A DNA stretch of 51,305 bases from Dokdonella_A sp040002595 (lineage in GTDB: Bacteria > Pseudomonadota > Gammaproteobacteria > Xanthomonadales > Rhodanobacteraceae): the NCBI GenBank assembly GCA_040002595.1, contig JBDUED010000003.1, positions 1-51,305 of the forward strand, in the 5' to 3' direction. Of this stretch, positions 34,303 through 43,925 are shown piece by piece; positions within the stretch are counted from its first letter, which is position 1; every line of letters begins with the position of its first letter. Made by a program: the position numbers and the translations under genes. The notes under the pieces are model-generated. The model had not been told where the DNA came from, searched no databases, and saw only the letters and a program-made list of their open reading frames with translations.

Positions 34303-34855
34303 CGGCAGGGTCGTGAGGGGGCAATTTTTTCGCCGCCAGGTTCATGAAGGGCGACTTTGCCCGTGATTGTTGCAGTGACACACCGAGGGAGGGCAGGGAC
34401 AGGGGATCTTCAATCAACCGGGTTGGCCACCATCAAACGCTACTCGATCGACGCCAGCGCAGCCAGCTTCACCTGCCCGATATCGTTTGCGAGTTCCAGC
34501 CGCAGGCAAGACTTCGACGCCGTGCGCGACAGGGCGATGGCGATGGGGGTCGATTCCGTCGTTGCCAGATCGGTTGTGCGACAACGATTCGATCCTGGCC
34601 AGCAGCCACCCCGTAGGGCGGCGCACAGGGGAATCTGGATTTTGCAATCGAATCCATGCTTGTTTGAGCCAGCTTCGGAGAGGAAGGCTGACTAGTCTGC
34701 GGGATGGCGGTGTGCACTGCTCTTTCCCGTATGAACCATAGCAGTGGTCGTTTATCCCGAATCCCTGCTGCACATGGGCGCGGTGAATCTAATTGCCGCG
34801 TCAATCGATCCGGGCGCTCCATACCGCCGTATAGGTCAACTGAAGGAAAGCCACC
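34303..34855. other. 553-base intergenic region
   Basis: The largest gap in the window. Short open frames exist on both strands, the longest about 110-120 codons, but their composition is unlike protein, no SD fits, and none resembles a family I know. It must contain the promoters for the sterol-desaturase-like gene and the beta-helix gene. I see no tRNA, riboswitch or repeat. It could be remnant sequence. Confidence 0.5.
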
Positions 34856-37030
34856 ATGAGCCGTTTTTTACGCATGTTCGCGCTGTTGGCACTGTGCCTG
34901 TCGTCGCAGGCGTTTGGCGCGATCATCACGGTGACATCCACCGACGACAGCATCACCCCTGCCGATGGCAAGATCACATTGCGTGAAGCGATCACCTCGA
35001 TCAATGCCGGCAACGATCTAGGGGATTCCGATATTGCCGCGCAAACGCCCGGTGTTTACGGCACGAACGATATGATCCATTTCAATATTGCCGGTGGCGG
35101 CGTGCACACGATTGCGCCCGCGAGCCCTGTGCCGGATATCACCAAGTCGGTCTTGATCGATGGTTTTACGCAGCCTGGATCCAGCCCGAATACCCATGCG
35201 CTGAACGCCGGCATCAACGCCGTGCTCACGATCGAAGTCGACCTCGCCGCAAGTACTGGAGATCTGCATATTGCCGCAGGCGCCGACGGCACCACCATCC
35301 GTGGGCTCGTTCTCAACAACCGCTACGACGAGATATCGGTGGCTGCCAGCAACGTCACGGTCGTTGGCAATTTCATCGGCACAGATCCATCCGGAACGAT
35401 CGGCAAACACGGCACGATTGGCATCGTGGCGCAGGCGTTGCCCAATAATCTGACTGTGGGCGGCCCTGCCGCGGCAGATCGCAACCTAATTTCAGGTCAC
35501 ATTTTTTACGGCGTGGAGCTGCCAAATACAGGCACGACCACCGGCCATCTGATTCAGGGTAACTACATCGGCACCGACATCACCGGAACACTCAGCCTCG
35601 ACACACCGACCTCCCTGCAGGCTGGACTTGTCGACATGGGCGGAGTCAGCATCCTCGGTAATCTCATTTCAGGAAACTCAAACTTAGGGATCCATACGGT
35701 CGCCGCCGTCACGTTGCAGGGCAATCTGATCGGAACGCAACGCGACGGTACGAGTCCGCTGCCGAACGGCCTCGGTCCGAACGGTCCCGGCGTGCTTCTG
35801 CAAGGGGCTGGCTCGACGGTGGGCGGCGCTGCAGCGGGACAGGCGAACATCATCGCGTTCAACAAGGGCGCCGGTATAAATGTGAATTACACCAGTTTTG
35901 GCAATCGTATTTCGCAGAACTCGATCTATTCCAACAACGCACTGGGGATTGATCTCACCGGGACCGGCATTCCCCTGGCCAACGACCCGATGGATCCAGA
36001 TGCCGATTCCGGCAACCGCGGCCAGAATTATCCGGTGCTTACGTCTGCGGCCGTGGGTGGCGGAACGGCCGCTATCTCCGGCACGATCAACAGCAACCCA
36101 AGCACCGCCCTGCACCTGGAGTTTTTCGCCAATGTGGCATGCGATGCTTCAGGCTACGGCCAAGGCCAAACCTTCATCGGTGCAACCGATGTCACCACCG
36201 ACGGCAGCGGCAACGCGGCCTTCGGACCGCTTGCGTTCGCCGGCGTGCCGCCTGGCCAGGGGGTAATCACGTCGACGGCGACCAACACTTCCGGCGATAC
36301 CTCGGAGTTCTCGCAATGCCTGTCCGCATCGAGCGGAGTCACGCCGACAACCACGGCCGTGATGTCTTCCCTCAATCCCTCGACGGTGGGGCAAGCGGTG
36401 ACGTTCACGGCGACAGTCACTTCAAGCGGCAGCACGCCGCTGACCGGCACGGTGCAGTTCAAGGACGGCACAACGAATCTCGGAGCAGCGGTGGCGTTGT
36501 CCGGCACGACAGCGGCATTCACGACGTCGACCTTGAGCGTCGGCACACATCCGATCACGGCTGTATATTCTGGCGATGCAAACAATGGCGGAAGCACTTC
36601 GCCGGTCCTCAATCAGGTGGTCAACAGCGTCGCGCCAGCCATTACAACGACTACCCTGACGTCGTCACTGAACCCGTCCTTGGTGGGTCAGGCGGTCACA
36701 TTCACCGCCGTGGTGAATGGAGCGAGTCCAACTGGCACCGTGCAGTTCAAAGACGGCGCGACAGTGCTTGGCACTGGAACATTGGCGGCTGCAACCGCAT
36801 CGTTGACAACCTCCGCGCTCGCAATCGGAGCGCACCCGATCACAGCCATTTATAGCGGCGACACCACCAACGCACCGAGCAGTTCGCCCGTATTGACGCA
36901 GATTGTGATGGCTGTCGGAGGCGCCTCGCCACCAATATCTGCACCAACGCTTTCGCAATGGATGTTGCTGGCTCTGCTGGGCCTGCTCGGCGCAGTCGGC
37001 TTGATTCGTCTCGCCAGTTCCGTTCGGTAG
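34856..37030 (+). CDS. secreted beta-helix/Ig-like protein with IPTL-CTERM-type tail
   Basis: 724 residues; AAGGAAAG precedes the ATG. A Sec signal ends SSQAFG. ITVTSTDDSITPADGKITLR is the usual start of this family of parallel beta-helix surface proteins. Repeated turns such as GNFIGTD, GNYIGTD, GNLISGNS and GNLIGTQ run to about residue 400. Two Ig-like (Big_3) domains follow, about 497-590 and 597-685, each with TVQFKDG and HPITAxYSGD. The C-terminus is APTLSQWMLLALLGLLGAVG then basic residues, an APTL version of the IPTL-CTERM signal processed by exosortase H. It is probably cell-surface anchored. Confidence 0.88.
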   Translation: MSRFLRMFALLALCLSSQAFGAIITVTSTDDSITPADGKITLREAITSINAGNDLGDSDIAAQTPGVYGTNDMIHFNIAGGGVHTIAPASPVPDITKSVLIDGFTQPGSSPNTHALNAGINAVLTIEVDLAASTGDLHIAAGADGTTIRGLVLNNRYDEISVAASNVTVVGNFIGTDPSGTIGKHGTIGIVAQALPNNLTVGGPAAADRNLISGHIFYGVELPNTGTTTGHLIQGNYIGTDITGTLSLDTPTSLQAGLVDMGGVSILGNLISGNSNLGIHTVAAVTLQGNLIGTQRDGTSPLPNGLGPNGPGVLLQGAGSTVGGAAAGQANIIAFNKGAGINVNYTSFGNRISQNSIYSNNALGIDLTGTGIPLANDPMDPDADSGNRGQNYPVLTSAAVGGGTAAISGTINSNPSTALHLEFFANVACDASGYGQGQTFIGATDVTTDGSGNAAFGPLAFAGVPPGQGVITSTATNTSGDTSEFSQCLSASSGVTPTTTAVMSSLNPSTVGQAVTFTATVTSSGSTPLTGTVQFKDGTTNLGAAVALSGTTAAFTTSTLSVGTHPITAVYSGDANNGGSTSPVLNQVVNSVAPAITTTTLTSSLNPSLVGQAVTFTAVVNGASPTGTVQFKDGATVLGTGTLAAATASLTTSALAIGAHPITAIYSGDTTNAPSSSPVLTQIVMAVGGASPPISAPTLSQWMLLALLGLLGAVGLIRLASSVR

Positions 37031-37035
37031 AGAAC

Positions 37036-37054
37036 GGGGGCCTGACTGGCCCCC
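37036..37054 (+). terminator. GC-rich hairpin after the beta-helix gene
   Basis: GGGGGCC (37036-37042) pairs with GGCCCCC (37048-37054) around TGACT, six bases after the stop. No T-run follows, but the stem is strong and correctly placed. Confidence 0.55.
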
Positions 37055-37070
37055 GAACTCAATAGTTCGC

Positions 37071-37096
37071 CCCTTCTTCCCGAGGGAGAAGGGTTT
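37071..37096. terminator. second stem-loop between convergent genes
   Basis: CCCTTCTTCCC pairs with GGGAGAAGGG, one base bulged, around a three-base loop; TTT follows on the plus strand. With the preceding hairpin it may terminate readthrough from the beta-helix gene. Confidence 0.5.
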
Positions 37097-37222
37097 CGAT
37101 TTGCATTTGGCGGCCGTTATTCCATACACAGGTGTTTGGCTACGGTGACTCTTTCACTATTTTACATAATAGGCATTTCACACTATTCACGATTGTCAGT
37201 ACCGTGGTTGGCGCACCTCAAT

Positions 37223-40200
37223 TCATGAGGGCTGGCTACGCCGGCGCAGCACGGCGTACAAAACAGGCATGACCAGCAGCACAAGCGGGACCTGCACCAG
37301 CATCCCGGAAATGATCGCCACCGCGAGCGGCTGCTGCATCTGCGCGCCGAGGCCGATGGCGAGCGCGAGCGGCAGCAAGGTCAAGATGGCGGCGATCGTC
37401 GACATCAGGATCGGGCGTGCGCGATGCCGTCCCGATGCGTGCAGCGCGTCGTGCAGTGGCGCGTGCTCAGCGGACGGCTCCCAACCGATCTGTTCGAGTT
37501 CGGAAAAATAAAAGATCGCGATCTCGGTGACGATGCCGACGATCATCGTCATGCCCATCATCGCCGAGATATTGAGTTCAATGCCCGTCAGCCACAGACC
37601 GGCAAAGACCGCCGGGATCGCCAGCAGCGGCATAGCCAGGATCACCAGGGCAATCCGGAAACTTTCGTAGAGGAACAACAAAAGGGTAAACACCAGCGCG
37701 ATCGCCGCCAGCATGACGATGATGAGTCCGTGAAACGCTTCCTGTTGCTGCTGGTACAACCCGCCAAGCTGGAAAAACATCCCTTTGGGCAACACGCCCG
37801 GTTGCGCCAGCACCTTCTTGACGTCGGCTATCGCCGATCCAAGGCTGCGCCCACTGATGCGGCCAGTGACCGCCACCATGCGCTTCAAGTTGTCGCGCGT
37901 GATTTGTGGCTGACCTTGCACTTCTCGCAGCGTCGCCACGCGTGACAGTGGCAGCAGATGGCCGTCGCTTGCGCGGATAGGCAATGCGGCAACTTGTTCC
38001 AGTTGTCGACTCGCGCGTTGCGGCAAGCGCACACGCACTCCGACAACCTTGCTTCCTTGGGCCAGTTTCGCGGCCACTGTGCCTTCGATCGCAGCGGTCA
38101 CCTGATCGACGATGGCGGTGGGATCAAGTCCTTCCAGCGCCGCCTTGATCGGATCGACCTCAACGGTCAACGCATCTCCTGCCGGATTGATGCCATTGCG
38201 CACGCCGACGACTCCGCTGATTTTTCCGATTGCCGCCGCTACCTTGCCCGCGGTCGCATCGAGCTGGGCCGCATCATCGCCATACAGCTGCACCTCGATC
38301 GGTTGCGGCACGGCGACCAGATCGCCAATCAGATCTTCCATCAGCTGTGACAATTCGATATCGAGCCCTGGTACTTTTTGTTCGACCTCGGTGCGCACGC
38401 TGTCCATTACCTGCTCGGTCGATGGACGCGAGCCGTTTTTCAGGCGCACGAAGAAATCGCCCTGATTGGCTTCGGTGAGTCCGCCACCCAGTTGCAGGCC
38501 GGTGCGACGCGAATAGGTATCCACATTCGGATTGGCGCGGATGATCGCCTCGGCCTGTTTGAGCAACCGATCGGTTTCGTCCAGCGAGGTACCGGGCTTA
38601 GACAGGTAATCGAGAATGAATCCGCCCTCGTCCATCTTGGGCATGAAGCCGGTGCCAACACGCGTGAATGCAAGCCCGCCGATGACGATCAGGGGCAGCA
38701 CGAACAGCAACACCAGCAGCGGTCGCTTCAACCAGCGCTGCAGCACGCGCTCGTAGCCGTGCATCATGCGTTGCGCGAACGGGCCGGATGGCCGCTCGAC
38801 TGCGTGACGTTGATCGAGAAAGCGTTCCGCCAGCAGTGGCACCGCAACCCATGTCAACAGATAGGAAATGATCAGCGCGCTCGCCATGGTCAGTGAGAGC
38901 GCCTTGAAAAACGCGCCCGTCACGCCGGACAGAAATGCGAGCGGCAGGAAAATCACGACCGTCGCTGCGCTCGATCCCGTCAACGGCCGGGTGAACTCCC
39001 ACGCAGCATTGGCAATCCGTTCGTGCAATTCGCCTGCGCCTTCCCCCAGTCGACGCATGATGTGTTCGAGCATCACGATCACGTCGTCGATGATGAGTCC
39101 AACGGCGGCCGCCATGCCGCCTAGCGTCATGATGTTGAAGCTCATGCCGAGCACGGACAGCAGCAAAGCGGTGATCGCGAGCACCGCTGGCACCACGATC
39201 ATCGCGACCAGGATGACGCGCGTGTTGCGCAAGAAGACAAACAACACCAAACCTGCGAGCGCGATGCCGATTGCGATCGCATCGCGCACGCTGCTGGCGG
39301 CGCCCGTGACCAGTTGCGTCTGGTCGTACCAGTTCGCAATTCGCACGCCCGCTGGCATCTGTGGCGCGTAGTCCTTGAGGCGCTGCTTGACCGCATCGGC
39401 AATCTGCACACTGTTGCCATCGGGCTGCTGATACACCTGCAACAACACCGCGTTCTGACCGTCTGCGTTGACCGCAATCCATTGCGGCACATGATCGAGG
39501 CTGATTGTCGCGATATCGCCCAGACGCACGACGCCGCCACGACCGGCACGGACCACAATGCCGCTGAGCGCCTCGATGGTTTTGGGTTGGTTGTCGGCGA
39601 GCAACAGGAACAACTTGTAGTGATCGGATACACGGCCCATCGACTGGATCGTTGCCGAATGTGCGACCGCCGTCGCGACATCGGCGAGGCTCAAGTCGAG
39701 CGCACGCAAACGCGCTGGATCGACATCGGCATGAAACTCGGCCACCTCCCCGCCCTGCACGTCCGCATGCGCGACGCCGCTGATTCCGCTCAGCAGCGGA
39801 CGCAGTTGATATTCGGCCAGATCGTGCAATTGGCTGGGCGACAAGGTGTGCGAGCGCAAGCTGTAGGCGAGTACAGGAAACGTGGTCGGGTCCATGCGCC
39901 GCGTCGACAACTGCGTGCCGGCAGGCAGGTGCGGAAGTGTTTGCCCGGCCGCCGCATTGATTTCCTGCAGCGCCGCGCTGATGTCCGCCCCCCAATTGAA
40001 CGTGACCGCAATTTCGGCGCTGCCACGGCTGGTAGTGGAACGCACATCGCGCACGCCGCGCACGCGCCGCACGGCCTCCTCGACCGGTGTTGTCACCTCG
40101 ATCGCCATCTGATCGGCGGGACGATCACCCGCATCCAGCGTGACCTGCACGCGCGGAAATGCCACGTTCGGAAACAGTGCGACGGGCATCCACAATGCAC

Positions 40201-40282
40201 TCACGATGCCGCCGATCACCAGCATCAAAGCCAGAAACAGCAGCGAACGTTGATGCCGCTGCATCCAGGCGGTCATCGTCAT
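37223..40282 (-). CDS. RND efflux pump permease subunit
   Basis: 1019 residues with 12 membrane helices and two large periplasmic loops in the RND layout. It begins MTMTAWMQRHQRSLLFLALM and shares ATGA with the adaptor stop. The helix 4 proton-relay segment reads GLIIDDVIVMLEH (Asp399, Asp400, Glu406). An Asp pair there is typical of drug-type (HAE) pumps; CusA/CzcA metal pumps usually have one Asp. The loop GTGFMPKMDEGGF resembles the heavy-metal group. So the substrate class is ambiguous. It is the last gene of the RR-HK-YncE-TolC-adaptor-pump operon. Confidence 0.9.
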   Translation of the reverse strand: MTMTAWMQRHQRSLLFLALMLVIGGIVSALWMPVALFPNVAFPRVQVTLDAGDRPADQMAIEVTTPVEEAVRRVRGVRDVRSTTSRGSAEIAVTFNWGADISAALQEINAAAGQTLPHLPAGTQLSTRRMDPTTFPVLAYSLRSHTLSPSQLHDLAEYQLRPLLSGISGVAHADVQGGEVAEFHADVDPARLRALDLSLADVATAVAHSATIQSMGRVSDHYKLFLLLADNQPKTIEALSGIVVRAGRGGVVRLGDIATISLDHVPQWIAVNADGQNAVLLQVYQQPDGNSVQIADAVKQRLKDYAPQMPAGVRIANWYDQTQLVTGAASSVRDAIAIGIALAGLVLFVFLRNTRVILVAMIVVPAVLAITALLLSVLGMSFNIMTLGGMAAAVGLIIDDVIVMLEHIMRRLGEGAGELHERIANAAWEFTRPLTGSSAATVVIFLPLAFLSGVTGAFFKALSLTMASALIISYLLTWVAVPLLAERFLDQRHAVERPSGPFAQRMMHGYERVLQRWLKRPLLVLLFVLPLIVIGGLAFTRVGTGFMPKMDEGGFILDYLSKPGTSLDETDRLLKQAEAIIRANPNVDTYSRRTGLQLGGGLTEANQGDFFVRLKNGSRPSTEQVMDSVRTEVEQKVPGLDIELSQLMEDLIGDLVAVPQPIEVQLYGDDAAQLDATAGKVAAAIGKISGVVGVRNGINPAGDALTVEVDPIKAALEGLDPTAIVDQVTAAIEGTVAAKLAQGSKVVGVRVRLPQRASRQLEQVAALPIRASDGHLLPLSRVATLREVQGQPQITRDNLKRMVAVTGRISGRSLGSAIADVKKVLAQPGVLPKGMFFQLGGLYQQQQEAFHGLIIVMLAAIALVFTLLLFLYESFRIALVILAMPLLAIPAVFAGLWLTGIELNISAMMGMTMIVGIVTEIAIFYFSELEQIGWEPSAEHAPLHDALHASGRHRARPILMSTIAAILTLLPLALAIGLGAQMQQPLAVAIISGMLVQVPLVLLVMPVLYAVLRRRSQPS

Positions 40283-41439
40283 TGCGCGGACTCCAGAACC
40301 GCGTCGCCGTCATTCAACTCATACACCCCCGTGACGATCACCCTGGCCTGCGCGTCGAGCGGGCCGGTGACACCTACTGTCTCGCCAGCGGCGTTGCGCA
40401 AAGTCACGTCGATACGCTTGGCATGACCGTTGTCGATTTGAAAAAGGTAATCGCCCTTTTCGTCGTGCAGAACGGCCGCGCGCGGCACCGCCCATGCGAC
40501 GTAAGCCGCCGTTTCGATCTGCGCGCTCACCGCAGTGCCGGCAACGAGCGCGCTAGCTGCGGACGTTGGAAGCTCGGCGCGGGCCAGCAATAGATGGCTC
40601 TGCGGATCGACCGTTTGCGCCACCATGTCCAGCGTTCCGCCGAACGCCGCATCGTGTGCAAAGACGCTGTGCAATTTCACTGTCATGCCCGGGTGCAGTT
40701 TCGCGCCGTCCTCAGGTTGCACGCCCAGTTCGGCAACCAGCGCATGCGCGGGCGTGAAGCTCAGTAGTGGCGCGTTTGCCGCAATGCGATCGCCCAGTCC
40801 CACACTGAGTGCGGTAACAACTCCGTCGGCCGGCGCGCTGATCGATTCCTCGGCGGAACCACCACCCTGCGCGCGCTGCGCGGTGAGTGCGGCTTGCGCA
40901 TCCGCCAGCGCCTTGCGCGCGTTCGCCAATTGCGATTGCGTGGCGAGGCGTTGCGTGGCGAGTTGTTCAGTGCGATCGAGTTCGCCTTTCGCCAGTGCCA
41001 GCGCGTTTTGTGCTTGCTGGTAGGTACTGCGCGTTGTCGCATCCGGGGCAACTGTCAGCAAAACCTGACCATTTGCCACCGTCTGGCCCGCAGCGACTTT
41101 CACTGCGACCACCTGCCCGCCATGCGCCAAGCTGATCGCCCGCGCATGGTGCGGATCGCCGACCGCGCTGCCGTACGCCTCGACGGTATCGTGAAAGGTT
41201 TGCTGCACCGGCACGATCGTGGTGACTGCGACCTTTGCGTTGGCGGCGGTTTGTGATTCGGCGTCGCTGGGCGCGCCGCCGTGGCACCCTGCCAACAGCA
41301 CAACGAGCACGCCGGCACAGGCACGCAGGAGAGCCTTTCGTGCGTATGCGACGTTGCAACGAACGGAGCCTGCCGCCTGCTTCGCTTCTTCACCAATACG
41401 GCGGAATGAGCGTCGGGAACTTGGAGTCGGGTAGCTCAT
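40279..41439 (-). CDS. RND periplasmic adaptor lipoprotein (HlyD/MFP)
   Basis: 386 residues; its ATG overlaps the TolC gene stop (ATGA). The N-terminal 34 residues are unusually long and basic before a signal with lipobox LLAGC (Cys52). The lipoyl/barrel-sandwich halves are visible as GGQVVAVKVAAGQTVANGQVL and SAPADGVVTALSVGLGDRIA, separated by an alpha-hairpin rich in Ala/Gln/Leu (about 130-190). The pump-facing beta domains follow. It links the inner-membrane pump to the TolC-like channel. No His/Met metal-binding extension is evident. Confidence 0.92.
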   Translation of the reverse strand: MSYPTPSSRRSFRRIGEEAKQAAGSVRCNVAYARKALLRACAGVLVVLLAGCHGGAPSDAESQTAANAKVAVTTIVPVQQTFHDTVEAYGSAVGDPHHARAISLAHGGQVVAVKVAAGQTVANGQVLLTVAPDATTRSTYQQAQNALALAKGELDRTEQLATQRLATQSQLANARKALADAQAALTAQRAQGGGSAEESISAPADGVVTALSVGLGDRIAANAPLLSFTPAHALVAELGVQPEDGAKLHPGMTVKLHSVFAHDAAFGGTLDMVAQTVDPQSHLLLARAELPTSAASALVAGTAVSAQIETAAYVAWAVPRAAVLHDEKGDYLFQIDNGHAKRIDVTLRNAAGETVGVTGPLDAQARVIVTGVYELNDGDAVLESAQ

Positions 41440-42806
41440 GGAATCGGCGCCTGTACGGATTCGGAAAAATCGGCGCTGCCGAGCAGCGTCTGCAGTGCGA
41501 TTGCCTGTTTCGATCGCTCCTCGCGTGCGTTGATCAGATCGAAATCGGCGGCAAGCGCAGTGCCTCGAATGCCAAGATAAGTGGGCCAGTCAATCAAGCC
41601 CGCTTGCCACGCATGTTCGGCAGAATGAAGTGCGGAGTCGAGTTGCGCGGCATGCGCCATCGACGCGGTTTGCTGCCGATCGAGAATCGCCAGATCCGCG
41701 AGCAGGCGTTGCATGTCACTGCGCGTTTTAAGCAGTCGCAATTCGTAATCGTCTTTGAGACGTTGGCGCGTGGCAGTCTCGATCGCGATGTTGCCGCGGT
41801 TGCGATCGAACAGGGGCAGCGAGAAAGCGACGGTAAAGCCGCGCGTGTTGACGTTGCTGGTGTCGCGCGCGCGCGTAAAGCCCAGAGTCAGCGCAGGAAA
41901 CTGGGCGAGGATTGCGCCACGAAATTTTTCATCCTGAGCCGCGTATCCAGCTTGCAGCGCGAGAAGGTCGGGCCGTCGTCGCGGTAGATCCGCCAGTGCT
42001 CGATCTACCTGCGCCGACGTGGGGAATACCTGGAACGGCTCGCCCACCAGATCGAGTGCGGCCGACGGCGCAAGACCCAGCAGCACATGCATGTCGGTCT
42101 GCGCCTGATCCAGCGCAATCGCATTGTCGGCCAGGCGGCGTTGCACGTCGGACAACGCATTGAGTCCTGCGCTCGCGGCGTCGTAGGTCAGGTTGCCGGC
42201 ACGCAGCGCCATTTCCACATAACGCGCAACCGGCGTCAGTGCCGCCTGTTCGGTCTGCAGGCGTTGTTCGGTTGCGCGCAGGGATACAGTCTGATCGAAC
42301 TGAAGACGCGCCTGCGCAATCGTTTGCCATTCCGCCCATGTCAGATCGAGATTGATCTGGCTGGCCTGCGCGCGCGTGACCGCGGTGCGCGACGAACGCA
42401 TCAACCATGCGCCGATATCCTCGCTCAAACCAAGCGTATACGCCGTGGTCAGACCCGCTGCCGATGGATGCGGAAAATCGACGCCCGCACTGAGCTGCGG
42501 ATCAGGCAGCAGACCCGCAGCGAATGCTTGAGCCTGTGCCACGCCGAGTTCGTCGCGCTTGATCTTGAGCTCGGGATTGTTGGCGATGGCAAGCATCGCG
42601 AGCTCGGTCACGTCCAGCCCATCGGATGGATCGAAGCGATGTGGCGGGAGGGTCGACAAGCTCAGGTTCGCCGTCGGCACGTTGAGCTGTGCAACGCTGG
42701 CCACTCCCCTGCCCTCGCCCAACCGCAGCGGCGAATACGTCGCGCAGCCTGCGCCTATCAAGGCTGCGACTGTCGCCGCACTCCAACGCAGCGGCTTGTG
42801 CAGCAT
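41436..42806 (-). CDS. TolC-family outer-membrane channel lipoprotein
   Basis: 456 residues from the ATG at 42806. A TTG at 42830 that shares TTGA with the preceding stop is possible and would add eight residues. The lipobox is LIGAGC. Two OEP repeats follow, with long Ala/Gln/Arg-rich helices, LAIANNPELKIKRDELGVAQ in the first and LPRRRPDLLALQAGYAAQ with FSLPLFDRNRGNIA in the second. It forms the trimeric exit duct of the tripartite pump with the two downstream products. Confidence 0.92.
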   Translation of the reverse strand: MLHKPLRWSAATVAALIGAGCATYSPLRLGEGRGVASVAQLNVPTANLSLSTLPPHRFDPSDGLDVTELAMLAIANNPELKIKRDELGVAQAQAFAAGLLPDPQLSAGVDFPHPSAAGLTTAYTLGLSEDIGAWLMRSSRTAVTRAQASQINLDLTWAEWQTIAQARLQFDQTVSLRATEQRLQTEQAALTPVARYVEMALRAGNLTYDAASAGLNALSDVQRRLADNAIALDQAQTDMHVLLGLAPSAALDLVGEPFQVFPTSAQVDRALADLPRRRPDLLALQAGYAAQDEKFRGAILAQFPALTLGFTRARDTSNVNTRGFTVAFSLPLFDRNRGNIAIETATRQRLKDDYELRLLKTRSDMQRLLADLAILDRQQTASMAHAAQLDSALHSAEHAWQAGLIDWPTYLGIRGTALAADFDLINAREERSKQAIALQTLLGSADFSESVQAPIP

Positions 42807-42826
42807 CGAGATGGATCGCTCCGAGG

Positions 42827-43885
42827 TCAACGGCTGGCGCTGCCAACAACGGGCACCACGACGAGTACCTTGAACGAACCCTCTTTCATTTTTGGCCTGG
42901 CCTTGGGCGCGGATTTTTCAGGTGCCGCCTCGAAATCGGCTGCAGCAAGAAACACGCGATGAGTCTTCGGATCGAGCGCCAGCGTGCGCGCACTTTTGCG
43001 CGTCGGCAGATTCTGCAGCACCTGGTAACGATCCCCCGATTGCTGATGGATGATCGTCAGCGTGCCGTCCTCACCATTCGAGCTGAAAATCAAATGACGT
43101 TGCGCATCGAACACGACGCCATCGGGTCCGCTGCCAATGGCGACAGTCGCCACATGACGCCCGGAGGCCGCATCGGTGACCACCAGATGACCGTTCTGAC
43201 ACACCGAAAACAATCGCGCATGCTCACCGTCCAGCGCGAGACCGGACGGCTCTTCGCAGTCGGCAAGTTTCCATGTCGCGAGCACTTTCGCGGCTTTCGT
43301 ATCGATCTCGGAGAGCTCGGCGCGATCCTCGATATTGACGAAGATATGACCCTTGCCGTCGCTGACAGCGTATTCGGGTTTGCCACTTAATGGAATCGTG
43401 GCCACCGCCTTCTGCGTAACTGTGTCGATGACGGTCGCGTCATGACTGTGGCCATTGAACGTGAACACGCGCGAGCTCGGTTCATCGAACACGATCGCGT
43501 CCGGATTGTGCCCTTCGATCGCGATTGTCGCGGTGGTCGCGAGCGTCTTGAGATCAAACACGGTCACCGAATCGCCGCGACCATTGCTCGCATATCCCTT
43601 GCCGATTTTCGGCGCCAGCGCGACGCCATGCACGCCGTTGGTCGGACCGATCTGGCCGAGCGGTTTGCCATCGGCGAGATCGAACACCGCGACATGGTCC
43701 GAGCGCGTCACGAACAGTCGTTGGCCTGCTTCGTCGGTTGTCAGGTAGTCCCAGCCGCCAGTGCCGCCGACGGACCATGGCGCCGCCAACGCATAACCTG
43801 GCACCAATGCTGGCACTGCAATTGCGTTCGAAGATGAACTGGCAGCGACCACGCCGAGGCATGCAGAAATAAGCGCTTTATTCAT
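42827..43885 (-). CDS. YncE-family periplasmic beta-propeller protein
   Basis: 352 residues from the ATG at 43885 with AGGAG eight bases upstream. A Sec signal ends SSNAIA. Repeats of about 40-45 residues of the YncE/NHL kind: LFVTRSDHVAVFDLADGK, VTVFDLKTLATTATIAIEGH, RVFTFNGHSHDATVIDT, HLVVTDAASGRHVATVAIGS, LIFSSNGEDGTLTIIHQ. This predicts a seven-bladed propeller. Near the C-terminus is a Lys/Pro stretch (EKSAPKARPKMKEG). Its function is unknown; it lies between a two-component pair (40-base gap) and the TolC gene, so it belongs to this efflux operon. Confidence 0.88.
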   Translation of the reverse strand: MNKALISACLGVVAASSSSNAIAVPALVPGYALAAPWSVGGTGGWDYLTTDEAGQRLFVTRSDHVAVFDLADGKPLGQIGPTNGVHGVALAPKIGKGYASNGRGDSVTVFDLKTLATTATIAIEGHNPDAIVFDEPSSRVFTFNGHSHDATVIDTVTQKAVATIPLSGKPEYAVSDGKGHIFVNIEDRAELSEIDTKAAKVLATWKLADCEEPSGLALDGEHARLFSVCQNGHLVVTDAASGRHVATVAIGSGPDGVVFDAQRHLIFSSNGEDGTLTIIHQQSGDRYQVLQNLPTRKSARTLALDPKTHRVFLAAADFEAAPEKSAPKARPKMKEGSFKVLVVVPVVGSASR

Positions 43886-43925
43886 GGACTTCTCCTGGTG
43901 ATGGAGCACAACTCGATGATGCGAA

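Noticed and set aside
34344..34773. Short open frames on both strands of the 553-base gap
   Set aside because: None has an SD, family resemblance or protein-like composition.
37223..40282. Naming the pump CusA or CzcA
   Set aside because: The Asp pair in helix 4 argues against a firm metal-pump assignment, so no gene symbol is given.
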